Source: Massilia solisilvae
GTDB taxonomy: Bacteria > Pseudomonadota > Gammaproteobacteria > Burkholderiales > Burkholderiaceae_D
Reading direction: 5' to 3'
Assembly: GCF_024753215.1 (NCBI RefSeq)
Contig: NZ_JANUGV010000006.1
Location: 186,001-250,000 of the forward strand
Length of the DNA: 64,000 bases
Shown: piece after piece, positions 17,593 to 26,155 of the stretch
How the letters are laid out: the number at the start of each line of letters is the position of its first letter
How positions within the stretch are numbered: position 1 is the first letter of the stretch
Position numbers and translations under genes: made by a program
The notes under the pieces: generated by a model
The model's database searches: none
What the model was told of the DNA's origin: nothing
The model's input: the letters and a program-made list of their open reading frames with translations, nothing else

Positions 17593-18726
17593 ATGAACCG
17601 GACCATTGCTCACCTGAACGCCGCCACCGTGCCGACCGAACGCCTCGCTTGCGCCCGCCGCCCCATCCTTTTGACGGTGGCCGGATGGATCTTGTGCGCC
17701 GCAGTGTTCGCGACCCAATCGCACTTCGCTGCAGCGGTGCGCGGCCAATCCGTGCCGTGGGGGGCCGCTTTCGCCGCATGGTTGGTCTGGGCGAGCGGCT
17801 GGGCACTGCTGACGCTGCCGATCCTGCGCCTGGCCAAGCGCGTGCCCTTCGAGCGGCGCGCGTTCTGGCGCGTGGTGGCCGTTCACGTGCCGGGCAGCGT
17901 CGTTGCGGTGCTGTTCAACCTAGCGCTGTACGCCGCCGCCGCGCCGCTGGTCGGTGCGCCGGGGGTTGGCCCCGACTGGAGCGCGAACTTTTCCCGCCTG
18001 TTCGTCATGACCTTCCTGCCCAACCTCGCCGTGTACTGGGCGCTGGTGGGCGCCGTCCAGTTCCTGCGCCTGCGGCACAACATCCACGAGCGCGAGCGGC
18101 GCCACCTGCGGCTGGAAGCGCAGCTGGCGGAAGCGCAGCTGCTGGCGCTGAAGTCGCAGTTGCAGCCGCACTTCCTGTTCAACACGCTCAATTCGATCGC
18201 GGTGCTGATCGGCGACGATCCCGCAGCGGCCAGGTACATGCTGCAGCTGCTGTGCGGCCTGCTGCGCAAGGTGCTGGACAACGACGGCAGCCGCGAGGTC
18301 ACGCTGCGCGAGGAACTCGACTTCATCGCCAGCTACCTGGCGATCGAACAGATCCGCTTCGCCGACCGCCTGAGCTACCACGTCGATGCCGGGCCGGACG
18401 TGATGCAGGCGCGCGTGCCCAGCCTGGTACTGCAGCCGCTGGTGGAAAACGCCATCCGCCACGGCGTGGCCCGCCGCGCGCGGCCGGGCCGCATCGTCAT
18501 CAGCGCGCGCGCCGACAATGGCATGCTGCGCCTGGCGGTCACCGACAACGGTGCCGGCCTTGGCCGGGATGTGAAATGGGGCATCGGCTTGTCCAACACC
18601 CGCGCGCGCCTGCAGCAGATGTTCGGCGCCCGCCACGCCTTCGATATCGGCGAGAACCCTGGCGGCGGCACCGCCGTGTCGCTGGCGATTCCCCTGCAGG
18701 AGGGCCCATGCGCATCCGTACATTGA
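17593..18726 (+). CDS. LytS/AlgZ-type membrane sensor histidine kinase
   Basis: 377 residues. Four hydrophobic segments (about 27-45, 57-80, 93-118, 135-158) form a membrane sensor with no periplasmic domain. A short coiled segment follows, then the His_kinase domain with QLQPHFLFNTLNSI (phosphoacceptor His193). A C-terminal HATPase has the N box VENAIRHG and G box DNGAGLG. It phosphorylates the LytTR regulator encoded immediately downstream, whose ATG lies 19 bases inside this gene. The signal is unknown. Confidence 0.93.
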   Translation: MNRTIAHLNAATVPTERLACARRPILLTVAGWILCAAVFATQSHFAAAVRGQSVPWGAAFAAWLVWASGWALLTLPILRLAKRVPFERRAFWRVVAVHVPGSVVAVLFNLALYAAAAPLVGAPGVGPDWSANFSRLFVMTFLPNLAVYWALVGAVQFLRLRHNIHERERRHLRLEAQLAEAQLLALKSQLQPHFLFNTLNSIAVLIGDDPAAARYMLQLLCGLLRKVLDNDGSREVTLREELDFIASYLAIEQIRFADRLSYHVDAGPDVMQARVPSLVLQPLVENAIRHGVARRARPGRIVISARADNGMLRLAVTDNGAGLGRDVKWGIGLSNTRARLQQMFGARHAFDIGENPGGGTAVSLAIPLQEGPCASVH

Positions 18727-19469
18727 TCGTCGACGACGAGGCATTGGCGCGGCGCGGTATCCGGCAGCATCTTGCCTTTGAGCCCGACGTCGAGGTGGTT
18801 GGCGAGTGCGCTGACGGACAAGCGGCGATCGACGCGATCGCGGCCTTGCAGCCCGACCTGGTGTTCCTCGACATCTCGATGCCGGAGGCCGACGGCTTCG
18901 ACGTCGTGGCGGCGGTCGGCGCCGACTGCATGCCGGCCACCATCTTTGTCACTGCCTATGACCAGTACGCAGTGCGCGCGTTCGAGATCCACGCGCTCGA
19001 CTACTTGCTCAAACCGGTTGAGCCGGAACGCCTCCGGACGGCGCTGGCCAGGGCGCGGGCGCGGCTGGCCGCCAGGCCGGGCGATCTCGCCGTGCGCGTG
19101 GCTGCATTACTCGGCGAACTCGGCAGCGGCCCGGCGCGGCGCCATGTGCGCCGCCTGCCGATCAAGAAGAACGGGCGCGTGCTGCTGGTCGATGTCGAGG
19201 ACGTCCTGCGCTTCGAGGCCACGGGTAACTACATCGAAGTGCACACGCGCGAGCGAATGCATCTGCTGCGCGAGACGCTGACCGGGCTGGAAGCGCGACT
19301 GGAACCGGACGCTTTCGTGCGCGTGTCGCGCTCCTGCATCGTCAATGTGCGCCACATCCGCGAACTGCAGCCGCACTTCAGCGGCGATTTCGTCGTCGTG
19401 CTCGCGGACGACAGCGAGGTTCAGGGCAGCCGCCGCTACCGGGCTGGCCTTGAGGCGCTGTTCGGCTGA
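18708..19469 (+). CDS. LytTR-family response regulator
   Basis: 253 residues. The start at 18708 (MRIRTLIVDDEA) is preceded by CAGGAGG and lies inside the kinase 3' end, so the two are translationally coupled. The receiver domain (1-120) has acidic DDE at 9-11, phosphoacceptor Asp55 in LVFLDISMP, Thr in VTAYDQYA and Lys in LLKPVE. A LytTR DNA-binding domain (about 150-250) has LRFEATGNYIEVHT and FVRVSRSCIVNVRHI. Its targets are not visible here; LytTR sites are paired 9-bp repeats that need a genome search. Confidence 0.95.
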   Translation: MRIRTLIVDDEALARRGIRQHLAFEPDVEVVGECADGQAAIDAIAALQPDLVFLDISMPEADGFDVVAAVGADCMPATIFVTAYDQYAVRAFEIHALDYLLKPVEPERLRTALARARARLAARPGDLAVRVAALLGELGSGPARRHVRRLPIKKNGRVLLVDVEDVLRFEATGNYIEVHTRERMHLLRETLTGLEARLEPDAFVRVSRSCIVNVRHIRELQPHFSGDFVVVLADDSEVQGSRRYRAGLEALFG

Positions 19470-19511
19470 CCTGGCCGGGGCAGCCTGCGGCGAGGACGCC
19501 GTGGCGGCCGC

Positions 19512-20699
19512 TCAGAAGTAACTGCGCACCGTCACCTGCCAGCCGTTCGACGCGGACAGCGCCCCGTAATTGCTCAGCGCCTCGCCACGATGCCGCTGCC
19601 ACTGTAGCGCGTAGTCGAAGCGTCCGGCATGGTAGCGTCCCTCCAGCCAAAGGCGGCGGCTGGCGTCGATGAGATCGGCGTTGAGCATGGCCGACAGGTC
19701 GAGCCGGGGAATGAACGCATCTTGCCAGCGCGCGTGGAAGAACAGTTCGCGCCGGGTTGGCAGCACCTGCAGCGTCTGCGCCTGCCTGCGGTACAGCCCG
19801 TACAGCGGCAATGGTCCGCGCCTGACCTGGTCCCAGGTCGCGTCGTCCGCACCCCGGCCGTCGTGGTGATACTCCGCGGTGAGCGACAGCCGGTTCGGCG
19901 CCGTGTAGGTGAGGCCGGCCGAGACCTGGTTGCGCCACGACTGCGCCAGCGGCACGATGCCGGCTGTTGCCGCCAGTTGTGACGCGCTGCGTCCGCCCGA
20001 CCACTCGACGTAGGCGACCGTCGCGTCACCCAGCAGGCTCGTGACATTCAAGCCGAACTGCGCCGGCTGCGACCCCTCGCGGTAAGCCAGCACCTGCGGC
20101 GCGAGCGGGCCGATCTTCTGGCTCGCCGCAAGCAGCAGGCGTGCCGGATGCGCCAGCCCCACGCCATCCTGCGCCGGTGCCCACACCGCCGTGAACGAAC
20201 CGCTGTCCCACACCTTCTGCCCGCGCAGCATCGTGCTGCCCTGGCGGTTCTCCTTCAGGCTGGCCGGGTCGATCGACACCACCGAGCGCACCGCCGCGCG
20301 GCCAAAATAGTCTGTGGGGTTGTAGCCGAGCGCGACGCCGTTGCGCAGGTTGATGCGCCCGGCGTCCAGCATCGTGCCTGCATCCGGTCGCCAGCTGGCG
20401 AAGGCATCTTTGAGCGTGTTGATGCCGTGGCGGCCCGGCCAGTTGAAGTCGAGCCGGTCGGCCAGCGAAACGGACCATTGTGCAGATACGGCGTGCTCGT
20501 ACTGCAGGTCGAGCGACAGGCGCCGGCTGGCGCCGCTGCCCGCACCCACCTCGACGAAGCTGCGCCAGTCGCTGGCGGCTGGCGTCACCACCGGCGCCTG
20601 GTCCGCCAATGCGAGCGCGGCGGCGTCAAGGTCCTGGGCCGCTGCCGCCAGTGGCGCCAGCACGCAGCCGGCAAGCAGGGCGTGGCGCAGCGCCCTCAT
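19512..20699 (-). CDS. Predicted outer-membrane beta-barrel protein of a Lol-like ABC operon
   Basis: 395 residues. A signal peptide (ending LAAAAQ, about residue 22) is followed by alternating polar/aromatic strands throughout. It ends WQVTVRSYF, with the terminal Phe recognised by the Bam machinery. I do not recognise a named family. It overlaps the LolA-like gene by four bases (ATGA) and is the last gene of the operon ATPase, permease, LolA-like, barrel. This suggests a dedicated envelope export route ending in an outer-membrane protein. Its 3' end faces the LytTR gene 42 bp away. Confidence 0.7.
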   Translation of the reverse strand: MRALRHALLAGCVLAPLAAAAQDLDAAALALADQAPVVTPAASDWRSFVEVGAGSGASRRLSLDLQYEHAVSAQWSVSLADRLDFNWPGRHGINTLKDAFASWRPDAGTMLDAGRINLRNGVALGYNPTDYFGRAAVRSVVSIDPASLKENRQGSTMLRGQKVWDSGSFTAVWAPAQDGVGLAHPARLLLAASQKIGPLAPQVLAYREGSQPAQFGLNVTSLLGDATVAYVEWSGGRSASQLAATAGIVPLAQSWRNQVSAGLTYTAPNRLSLTAEYHHDGRGADDATWDQVRRGPLPLYGLYRRQAQTLQVLPTRRELFFHARWQDAFIPRLDLSAMLNADLIDASRRLWLEGRYHAGRFDYALQWQRHRGEALSNYGALSASNGWQVTVRSYF

Positions 20700-21457
20700 T
20701 CTGGTTTAAAGCGCGGCAGGTAGTCGCGCTGGAGCCAGGCTTCGGGCACGTCGCGCTTGACCCAGTCCGAAAAGCGCAGCACGGTTACCCAGTCCGGCTC
20801 GAGCCCGTCGATGATCACGGTCTCGGTCGGGCGCTCGGTGCCGAACACCTTCTGGTAGCGCCGGTAGTAGGCGCTCTTGAGCAGCTTGCCGCTCTCGGCG
20901 TAAAAGCGGGCCTTGACCGGCCGTGCGCTGCCCTTCTCGACCCACATCTCGATCTGGTGGTACGAAGCGTCCGGCGTGGACGGCGCAAGATTGAGCCGGT
21001 AGCAGCTGCGCTTGACACGTTCGCCATCCAGCGTCTCTTCCTCGGCCGCTTCGGTGGCGCGGTAGTCGCGCGCGAAGTTGGTGGTCACCACGTCGCCGTT
21101 GGAGGCCTGCCCGAGCAGCCTTTGCTGCGGCGAGAGGCGGATGCTGGCCTTGCTGGCCGGGTCGAAGAACCACAGGTCGCGGCCGTTGTAGAGAATGAGC
21201 TTGTTGGCGTCGCGCGCCGGCGCGGTGTAGCGCACCAGGCTGCGGAACTGCCCGCCGTTCGGGTCGGACTTCGAGTAGATCGCCAGCACGCTGGTGTCCG
21301 TCTGCTTGCCCTGCCGGTACTCGACCAGCGTGTTGGTCAGCCCGAACGGGAAGTCCGGGTTGCGCACCGCGTCGCTGGCAGCCAGGATCTCCTGCGGATT
21401 GGGCGCGGCGTGGGCCACGCTGGCCGCTGCCAGCAGGGCTGCAAGAAGTCGTTTCAT
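20696..21457 (-). CDS. LolA-like outer-membrane lipoprotein-sorting protein
   Basis: 253 residues from the ATG at 21457. A signal peptide ends SVAHA (about 18). The mature part is of the outer-membrane lipoprotein-sorting (LolA_like) type: NTLVEYRQGKQTDTSVLAIYSK, a central LILYNGRDLWFFDPASKASIRLSPQQRL and a C-terminal VLRFSDWVKRDVPEAWLQRDYLPRF. LolA-fold proteins carry acylated cargo across the periplasm. It lies 11 bp after the permease gene in the same operon, so it is probably the carrier paired with that ABC transporter and not the general LolA. Confidence 0.85.
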   Translation of the reverse strand: MKRLLAALLAAASVAHAAPNPQEILAASDAVRNPDFPFGLTNTLVEYRQGKQTDTSVLAIYSKSDPNGGQFRSLVRYTAPARDANKLILYNGRDLWFFDPASKASIRLSPQQRLLGQASNGDVVTTNFARDYRATEAAEEETLDGERVKRSCYRLNLAPSTPDASYHQIEMWVEKGSARPVKARFYAESGKLLKSAYYRRYQKVFGTERPTETVIIDGLEPDWVTVLRFSDWVKRDVPEAWLQRDYLPRFKPE

Positions 21458-21468
21458 GGTCGTTCCTT

Positions 21469-22857
21469 TCATGCGTGGCGCAGGGCGTCGACGATGGCCA
21501 GCCGGGCCGCGCGCCGCGCCGGCCACCACGCCGACAGCAAGGTCACCGCCAGCATCCCGGCCACGCTGCCGGCCAGCATGCGCGGGTTCTGCCCGATGAG
21601 CACCTGCACCAGGTAGGCGTAAGAATAGCCCGGCGGCGTCCAGGTCCAGCCACTGTGGTTGATGGCCTGCGCAACCACCAGGGCGCATGCCACGCCGGCT
21701 ACCGCGCCGGCCGCGCCCAGCACCACCGCCTCGCACAGGAACAGCTTGCGAATGTCCGAGCGGCGCAAGCCCATCGCGCGCAGCGTGCCGATTTCGGCGG
21801 TGCGCTCCACCACGGCGGTGCTCATCGTGTTCCCGATCGTGAACAGCACGATCACGCCGATCAGCAGCGCGATGAACCCGAACATCGAATCCATGAATTC
21901 GTTGGTCTGGCCATAGGTGGGGTTGAGCGTGCCGAAGTCGAGTACTTCCAGGTCCTGTGCGCGCAGTTCGGAAGAGAGCAGCGCGGCCAGGCGCTGCCGC
22001 GCCGCCTCCAGCTGCGCGGTGTGCTTCAGCTGCACGATGATCGCGGTCACCTGCGGCGCTTCGCTGCCGAATACCAGCCGCTGGGCCTGCGCCAGGTGCA
22101 TCGCCATGTACACGTCGTCCAGCGCCTTGATGCCCATGTTGTTGGCCTTGATGACGTCCAGGCTGGCCACGTTCGGCGCGCCATGCGCGGTGGCGGCCAG
22201 CATCTCGATGCGGTTGGCGCTTGCGCCTTGGGCTGCGGGCTGGTCCAGCGATGCCAGCGCGGCGATATCCGACGGGAGGGCCGCGGCGTGCGCGGCCACG
22301 GGGACCGCGCCTGGAGCGCAGCCGGCTTCGTCCAGCAGGGAGCACAGCTTGAGCTTGCGCGCCACGCCGGTGCCCACCACCACCGCGTCCGGGGCGGCGC
22401 CGGCCAGCGGCAGCGGCTGTGCGTAGCTGACCAGCTGGTAGTCGTTCCACTCCAGCATACGGTTGCGGTCCTCGGCGACCAGCCCGGTGGCCATCACCGA
22501 ACGTGAGGCCCCGGTGGCGAACACGCCGGCGATGCCGCCCAATTGCAGCGTGGGCGTCACCACGGCCAGCATCGGGGCCAGCTGCGGGTCCTGGCGGATC
22601 TTGTCGATCAGGCGCTGGTAGCCGGCGATGGCGTAGGCGGTCGGGTTGTCGCCGCCATCGACGAAATAGCCCTTGCGCTGGATTTGCAGGTGGCCGCTGT
22701 ACTGGACGAAGCCGGTCTGGGTGCCGTACTTGATGCTGGAGCTGTAGCCGCCGAACAGCAGGATCGCCACCAGCCCGACCACCATCGCCAGCAACGTGGT
22801 GAACGAACGGCGCCGGTTGCGCAGCAGGTTGCGCAGTGCGAGCGAGAAGGTGTTCAT
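21469..22857 (-). CDS. ABC transporter permease, FtsX/LolE/MacB type
   Basis: 462 residues. There is one N-terminal transmembrane helix (about 18-38), a large periplasmic MacB-PCD-like domain (about 40-320), then three C-terminal helices of the FtsX domain. LLIGVIVLFTIGNTMSTAVVERTAEIGTLRAMGLRRSDI is the family hallmark next to the coupling helix. This is the type VII (mechanotransmission) ABC layout used by LolCE and MacB. The ATG overlaps the stop of the ATPase gene (ATGA). Confidence 0.92.
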   Translation of the reverse strand: MNTFSLALRNLLRNRRRSFTTLLAMVVGLVAILLFGGYSSSIKYGTQTGFVQYSGHLQIQRKGYFVDGGDNPTAYAIAGYQRLIDKIRQDPQLAPMLAVVTPTLQLGGIAGVFATGASRSVMATGLVAEDRNRMLEWNDYQLVSYAQPLPLAGAAPDAVVVGTGVARKLKLCSLLDEAGCAPGAVPVAAHAAALPSDIAALASLDQPAAQGASANRIEMLAATAHGAPNVASLDVIKANNMGIKALDDVYMAMHLAQAQRLVFGSEAPQVTAIIVQLKHTAQLEAARQRLAALLSSELRAQDLEVLDFGTLNPTYGQTNEFMDSMFGFIALLIGVIVLFTIGNTMSTAVVERTAEIGTLRAMGLRRSDIRKLFLCEAVVLGAAGAVAGVACALVVAQAINHSGWTWTPPGYSYAYLVQVLIGQNPRMLAGSVAGMLAVTLLSAWWPARRAARLAIVDALRHA

Positions 22858-23543
22858 GCGTTGGCTCCTTGCGTGGCGACGATGCGGCCGTCGCGCATCA
22901 GGATCAGGTCGTCGGCCTGCGCGTGCAGTTGCGGGTCGTGCGACGAGAACACGAAGGACACGCCGCGCTCGCGCTGCATGGTGCGCATCAGCGCGATGAT
23001 CTCGGCGCCGGTGTGGCTGTCCAGGTTGGCGGTGGGCTCGTCGGCCAGCACGAGCGCCGGGCCGGTGGCGAGCGCGCGCGCGATCGCCACGCGCTGGCGC
23101 TGGCCGCCGGACAGCTGCCCCGGGCGGTTGCGCGCGCGGTCCGACAGGCCGACCGCATCGAGCAGTTCACGCACACGCTCGCGGCGCCGCGCGGCCGGCA
23201 CCCTGGCCAGCACGAGCGGATATTCGATGTTCTCGTACGCGCTCAAGACCGGCAGCAGGTTAAAGCTCTGGAAGATGAAGCCGATGTGGCGGGCGCGAAA
23301 GTCCGACAGCTCGTCGTCGCGCATTGCGTTCACGTGCCGGCCCGCGACCACGATCTCGCCGCGGTCGGGCGCGTCGATGCAGCCGATGAGGTTGAGCAGG
23401 GTGGTCTTGCCGCTGCCGGATGGTCCCGACAGCACGGTGAACGCCCCCTGGCGGATGTCGACGCTGATGTCGGACAGGGCCGGCACCTCGACCGAATCGA
23501 GGCGGTAAGTCTTTCCAACGTTTCGCAAACTGACCGGATGCAC
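22854..23543 (-). CDS. ABC transporter ATP-binding protein, LolD/MacB type
   Basis: 229 residues from the GTG at 23543, which has an AGGAGAT ribosome site a few bases upstream. The longer frame to 23615 would run into the divergent control region. Walker A GPSGSGKTT, Q-loop FQSFNLLPVL, signature LSGGQRQRVAIARAL, Walker B LVLADEPTANLD and the switch histidine (FSSHDP) are all intact. It powers the FtsX-type permease encoded next. Confidence 0.95.
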   Translation of the reverse strand: MHPVSLRNVGKTYRLDSVEVPALSDISVDIRQGAFTVLSGPSGSGKTTLLNLIGCIDAPDRGEIVVAGRHVNAMRDDELSDFRARHIGFIFQSFNLLPVLSAYENIEYPLVLARVPAARRRERVRELLDAVGLSDRARNRPGQLSGGQRQRVAIARALATGPALVLADEPTANLDSHTGAEIIALMRTMQRERGVSFVFSSHDPQLHAQADDLILMRDGRIVATQGANA

Positions 23544-23609
23544 TGCGATCTCCTGAAATCTGAACCCAGCCATCGTAACGATGCGATTGTGGCAAGTCTT
23601 GAACTTTTG

Positions 23610-23635
23610 CGACATTTACTTTTTAGCAAATGTCG
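23610..23635. promoter_or_regulatory. Inverted repeat in the AraC/ABC-operon divergent promoter
   Basis: CGACATTT (23610-23617) and AAATGTCG (23628-23635) form a perfect 8-bp inverted repeat with a 10-bp spacer, in the AT-rich 116-bp gap between the ATPase GTG and the AraC gene. TATACT at 23648-23653 is a fair -10 for the AraC gene. A regulator binding here could control both directions. Confidence 0.5.
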
Positions 23636-23659
23636 TTCCGGATTGCTTATACTGGGCGG

Positions 23660-24601
23660 ATGCACAAGGTCGATGAATCCTCGTTGGGCTTCGCTGCGCC
23701 GGCACTGTCCGCCGCGCGTTGCGAGATGTGGTTGCCGCGCGCCTCGCTGTCCACGCTGGTGCGCGCGGTGATGAGCCGCGACACGCGCGCCGTGGCGCTG
23801 GCGAGCGAACAGCGCTACAACCATTTGCCGGCCACGCCGCTGTGTTCGATCATCTGGTATCTCACGGGCGAGGCCGAACTGCTCGCGCCCGGCTATCCCG
23901 CCGCTGCCGCCAGTCCGCGCGAGCCGCTGCCCGGCAGGGTCATATTCTGCGGCCCGTTCAGCCGACCGACCGTCAGCTGGAACCCCGGGCCGATGCACGT
24001 GATGGTGCTGCTGCTGCAGGCGGACGCGCTGGCGCACCTGCTCGGGATCGATCCCGGCGATTACGTCAACCGGATCGTCCCGGCCGCCGAGGTGTTCGAT
24101 GGCGAATGGTTGGCGATGTGCGCGGCGGTGCAGGCGGCGCCGGACGACGATGCGCGGGTGGCGCTGATCGAGCAGTTCCTCGACCCGCTGTGGCAGCGGC
24201 GCCGGCCCGAGAGCTGGCTGCCGGCGCGCGCATATGCCGACTGGACGCGCAACCTGATGATGCGGGCCGCGAACTCCGGGCTGGGACGCAGCCTGCGCCA
24301 GGTCGAGCGCCGCATCAAGCACTGGGCCGGCCTGCCGCTGCGCGAGCTGCACGGGATCAGCCGCGCCGAGCGCGTGTTCTTCGATGCGGTGGTGGCCGAA
24401 CGCTCGGGGCGGCCCAACTGGAGCGAGCTGGCCGACGGCGCCGGCTATTCGGACCAGTCGCACCTGTGCCGCCAGACGGTGCGCATCACCGGCTTTCCGC
24501 CCGAGGAGCTGCGCCGCCGCACCTTCGAGGACGAGGGATTCTGGGCCTACCGGCTGTGGGGCATGAGCGAACAGCCCTTGCGCACGACCGACACCGAATG
24601 A
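23660..24601 (+). CDS. AraC-family transcriptional regulator
   Basis: 313 residues from the ATG at 23660 (MHKVDESS). The variable N-terminal half is followed by an HTH_18-type C-terminal domain: SLRQVERRIKHWAGLPLRELHGISR and then NWSELADGAGYSDQSHLCRQTVRITGFPPEELRRR, which is the second helix-turn-helix. It diverges from the Lol-like ABC operon across a 116-bp gap with an inverted repeat, so it is the probable regulator of that operon. An in-frame ATG at 23630 lies inside the inverted repeat and is less likely as the start. Confidence 0.9.
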   Translation: MHKVDESSLGFAAPALSAARCEMWLPRASLSTLVRAVMSRDTRAVALASEQRYNHLPATPLCSIIWYLTGEAELLAPGYPAAAASPREPLPGRVIFCGPFSRPTVSWNPGPMHVMVLLLQADALAHLLGIDPGDYVNRIVPAAEVFDGEWLAMCAAVQAAPDDDARVALIEQFLDPLWQRRRPESWLPARAYADWTRNLMMRAANSGLGRSLRQVERRIKHWAGLPLRELHGISRAERVFFDAVVAERSGRPNWSELADGAGYSDQSHLCRQTVRITGFPPEELRRRTFEDEGFWAYRLWGMSEQPLRTTDTE

Positions 24602-24657
24602 GCCACCGCGGGTGCGGGGCAATACAGGCTGTTGACCACTGATGAAAGGAGAATCAC

Positions 24658-25251
24658 ATGCTTCGTGCGCTTGCGTTGACGCTTCTGGTGTTCCCCTTGT
24701 TCCTGGCGCTGCCCGCGCGTGCGGCCAGCCATCCGACCCCGCTGGTTGACGGCGACTGTTCCGAGTACGCGCGCCTGCCCGCGCAGGCGATCGACGCCGG
24801 CAGCGGCGTGACGCTGTACGTATACCAAGACGAGCATCACGTCTGGTTGTGCTACACCTACCCGCCCGGCAGCATGGGGCAGCTCGACATGCAGGTCAGT
24901 ACCGGCAAGCTGGCCGCGCCGCTGAACCTGCACGTCTCGGCCCAGTTGGGCGAGTGGCCCGTGGGGCGCGACGACCTGACGCCGCACTCGCCGGAGAGCG
25001 ACCTGTGGTGGAACTTCTCGGGCTGGACCGCCAATATCATCTGGCTGAACGGGATGGACAGGAGCGGCCCGCAGCCGCGCTACCGCTGGAAGAACGCGGC
25101 AGGCCGCGAACTCCAGCTGGCCAAGCAGCGCTTCGGGCACGGCGAGTGGAAGCTGGCGCTGACGATCCACGACATCAAGGCCGCGGACGGCAAGTCGCGC
25201 GAGGTGAGGTTCCCGGCCGACGGCTCGTTCTATACGCTCAAGGCACTGTAG
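24658..25251 (+). CDS. Exported protein of unknown function (CBM9-like fold possible)
   Basis: 197 residues with an AAAGGAGA ribosome site. A signal peptide ends LPARAAS (about 22). The mature protein is about 175 residues, mostly beta, with DGDCSEYARLP at the start and aromatic-rich segments (VWLCYTYPPGS, WWNFSGWTANIIWLNG, YRWKN). The opening and length recall carbohydrate-binding CBM9-like domains, but I cannot assign it firmly. It stands alone between the AraC gene and a convergent enzyme gene 7 bp away. Confidence 0.65.
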   Translation: MLRALALTLLVFPLFLALPARAASHPTPLVDGDCSEYARLPAQAIDAGSGVTLYVYQDEHHVWLCYTYPPGSMGQLDMQVSTGKLAAPLNLHVSAQLGEWPVGRDDLTPHSPESDLWWNFSGWTANIIWLNGMDRSGPQPRYRWKNAAGRELQLAKQRFGHGEWKLALTIHDIKAADGKSREVRFPADGSFYTLKAL

Positions 25252-25258
25252 CGGCAGG

Positions 25259-26062
25259 TCAGAAGAAGCCGTTGACCTGCGCGTAGGGCGCGGCGCCTTC
25301 GATCAACGGCTGCGAGCGGCCATCGGCCAAAAAGCCGCTTGCCAGTTCGGTGGTGCGCGCCCACAGCTGCTGCGGCAACCACGAGCCGGCGCTGACGCGG
25401 CGCACGCCCAGCGCACCCAGTTCGGCCACCGGCGGCAGGCCCGGCCAGGCGATGACGTTCAGGCGCAGGCGAGTGCCGGCGGCGATCGCGTGGATCTCCT
25501 CGCGATCGACCACGCCCAGCACGAACAGGCCGTCCGCGCCCGCGCTGGCGTAGCGCCGCGCGCGATCGAGCGTCTCTGCCACCCGCGCCTGCGGCTCGAC
25601 GAGGCCGCGCGCGTACACATCGGTGCGCACGTTGATGTACAGCTTGACCCCGAGCCGCTGCGCCGCCTTGCGCGCCTGCTCGATCTTCTCGCACAGCCGC
25701 TCCGGCGATCCGGCGCCGTCCTGGATGTTGATGCCGGCCGCGCCGGCCGCGATGAAACGCGCCACGTGCTCGCCCACCTGGTGCGGGTCGTCCGCGTAGC
25801 CACCTTCGATGTCCACCGACAGCGGCACCGTGAGCATGCGCGCGATGCGTTCGATGGCCGCGAGGTGCTGACCGACCGGCAGCACGTCGCCGTCGCGGTA
25901 GCCGAGCGACCAGGCGACGCCCGCGCTGGTGGTGGCGATCGCTTGCGCGCCGAGGTGTTCGACCAGGCGCGCGCTGCCGGCATCCCAGGCGTTGGGCAGG
26001 CGCAGTGGCGCGGGTTGGGAGTGCAGGTCGTGGAAGGCGAGGGCGCGCTCTGCGATGTCCAT
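25259..26062 (-). CDS. Isocitrate lyase/PEP mutase-superfamily enzyme
   Basis: 267 residues from the ATG at 26062 after CACAGGAGA. TIM-barrel motifs of the PEP mutase group are visible: LRLPNAWDAGSARLVE at the start, LSVDIEGGYADDP (metal-binding acid residues) and GAAGINIQDGAGSP. The isocitrate lyase KKCGH motif is absent, so it is not an isocitrate lyase. It may be an oxaloacetate hydrolase, a 2,3-dimethylmalate-type lyase or a related C-C or P-C enzyme. It diverges from a LysR gene (93-bp gap) that probably controls it. Confidence 0.85.
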   Translation of the reverse strand: MDIAERALAFHDLHSQPAPLRLPNAWDAGSARLVEHLGAQAIATTSAGVAWSLGYRDGDVLPVGQHLAAIERIARMLTVPLSVDIEGGYADDPHQVGEHVARFIAAGAAGINIQDGAGSPERLCEKIEQARKAAQRLGVKLYINVRTDVYARGLVEPQARVAETLDRARRYASAGADGLFVLGVVDREEIHAIAAGTRLRLNVIAWPGLPPVAELGALGVRRVSAGSWLPQQLWARTTELASGFLADGRSQPLIEGAAPYAQVNGFF

Positions 26063-26155
26063 GTGTTTCTCCTGTGATGAGAAGGACATTCTAATAATCT
26101 CGATTTGTGGCGATAATAGCTGGGTAAGCAATTCATTCATTCGCAGGAGGACCGA

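Noticed and set aside
23544..23615. An upstream start (23615) for the LolD-like ATPase, adding 24 residues
   Set aside because: The GTG at 23543 has a proper AGGAGAT ribosome site and gives the usual family length; the longer start would place code over the inverted repeat in the divergent promoter.
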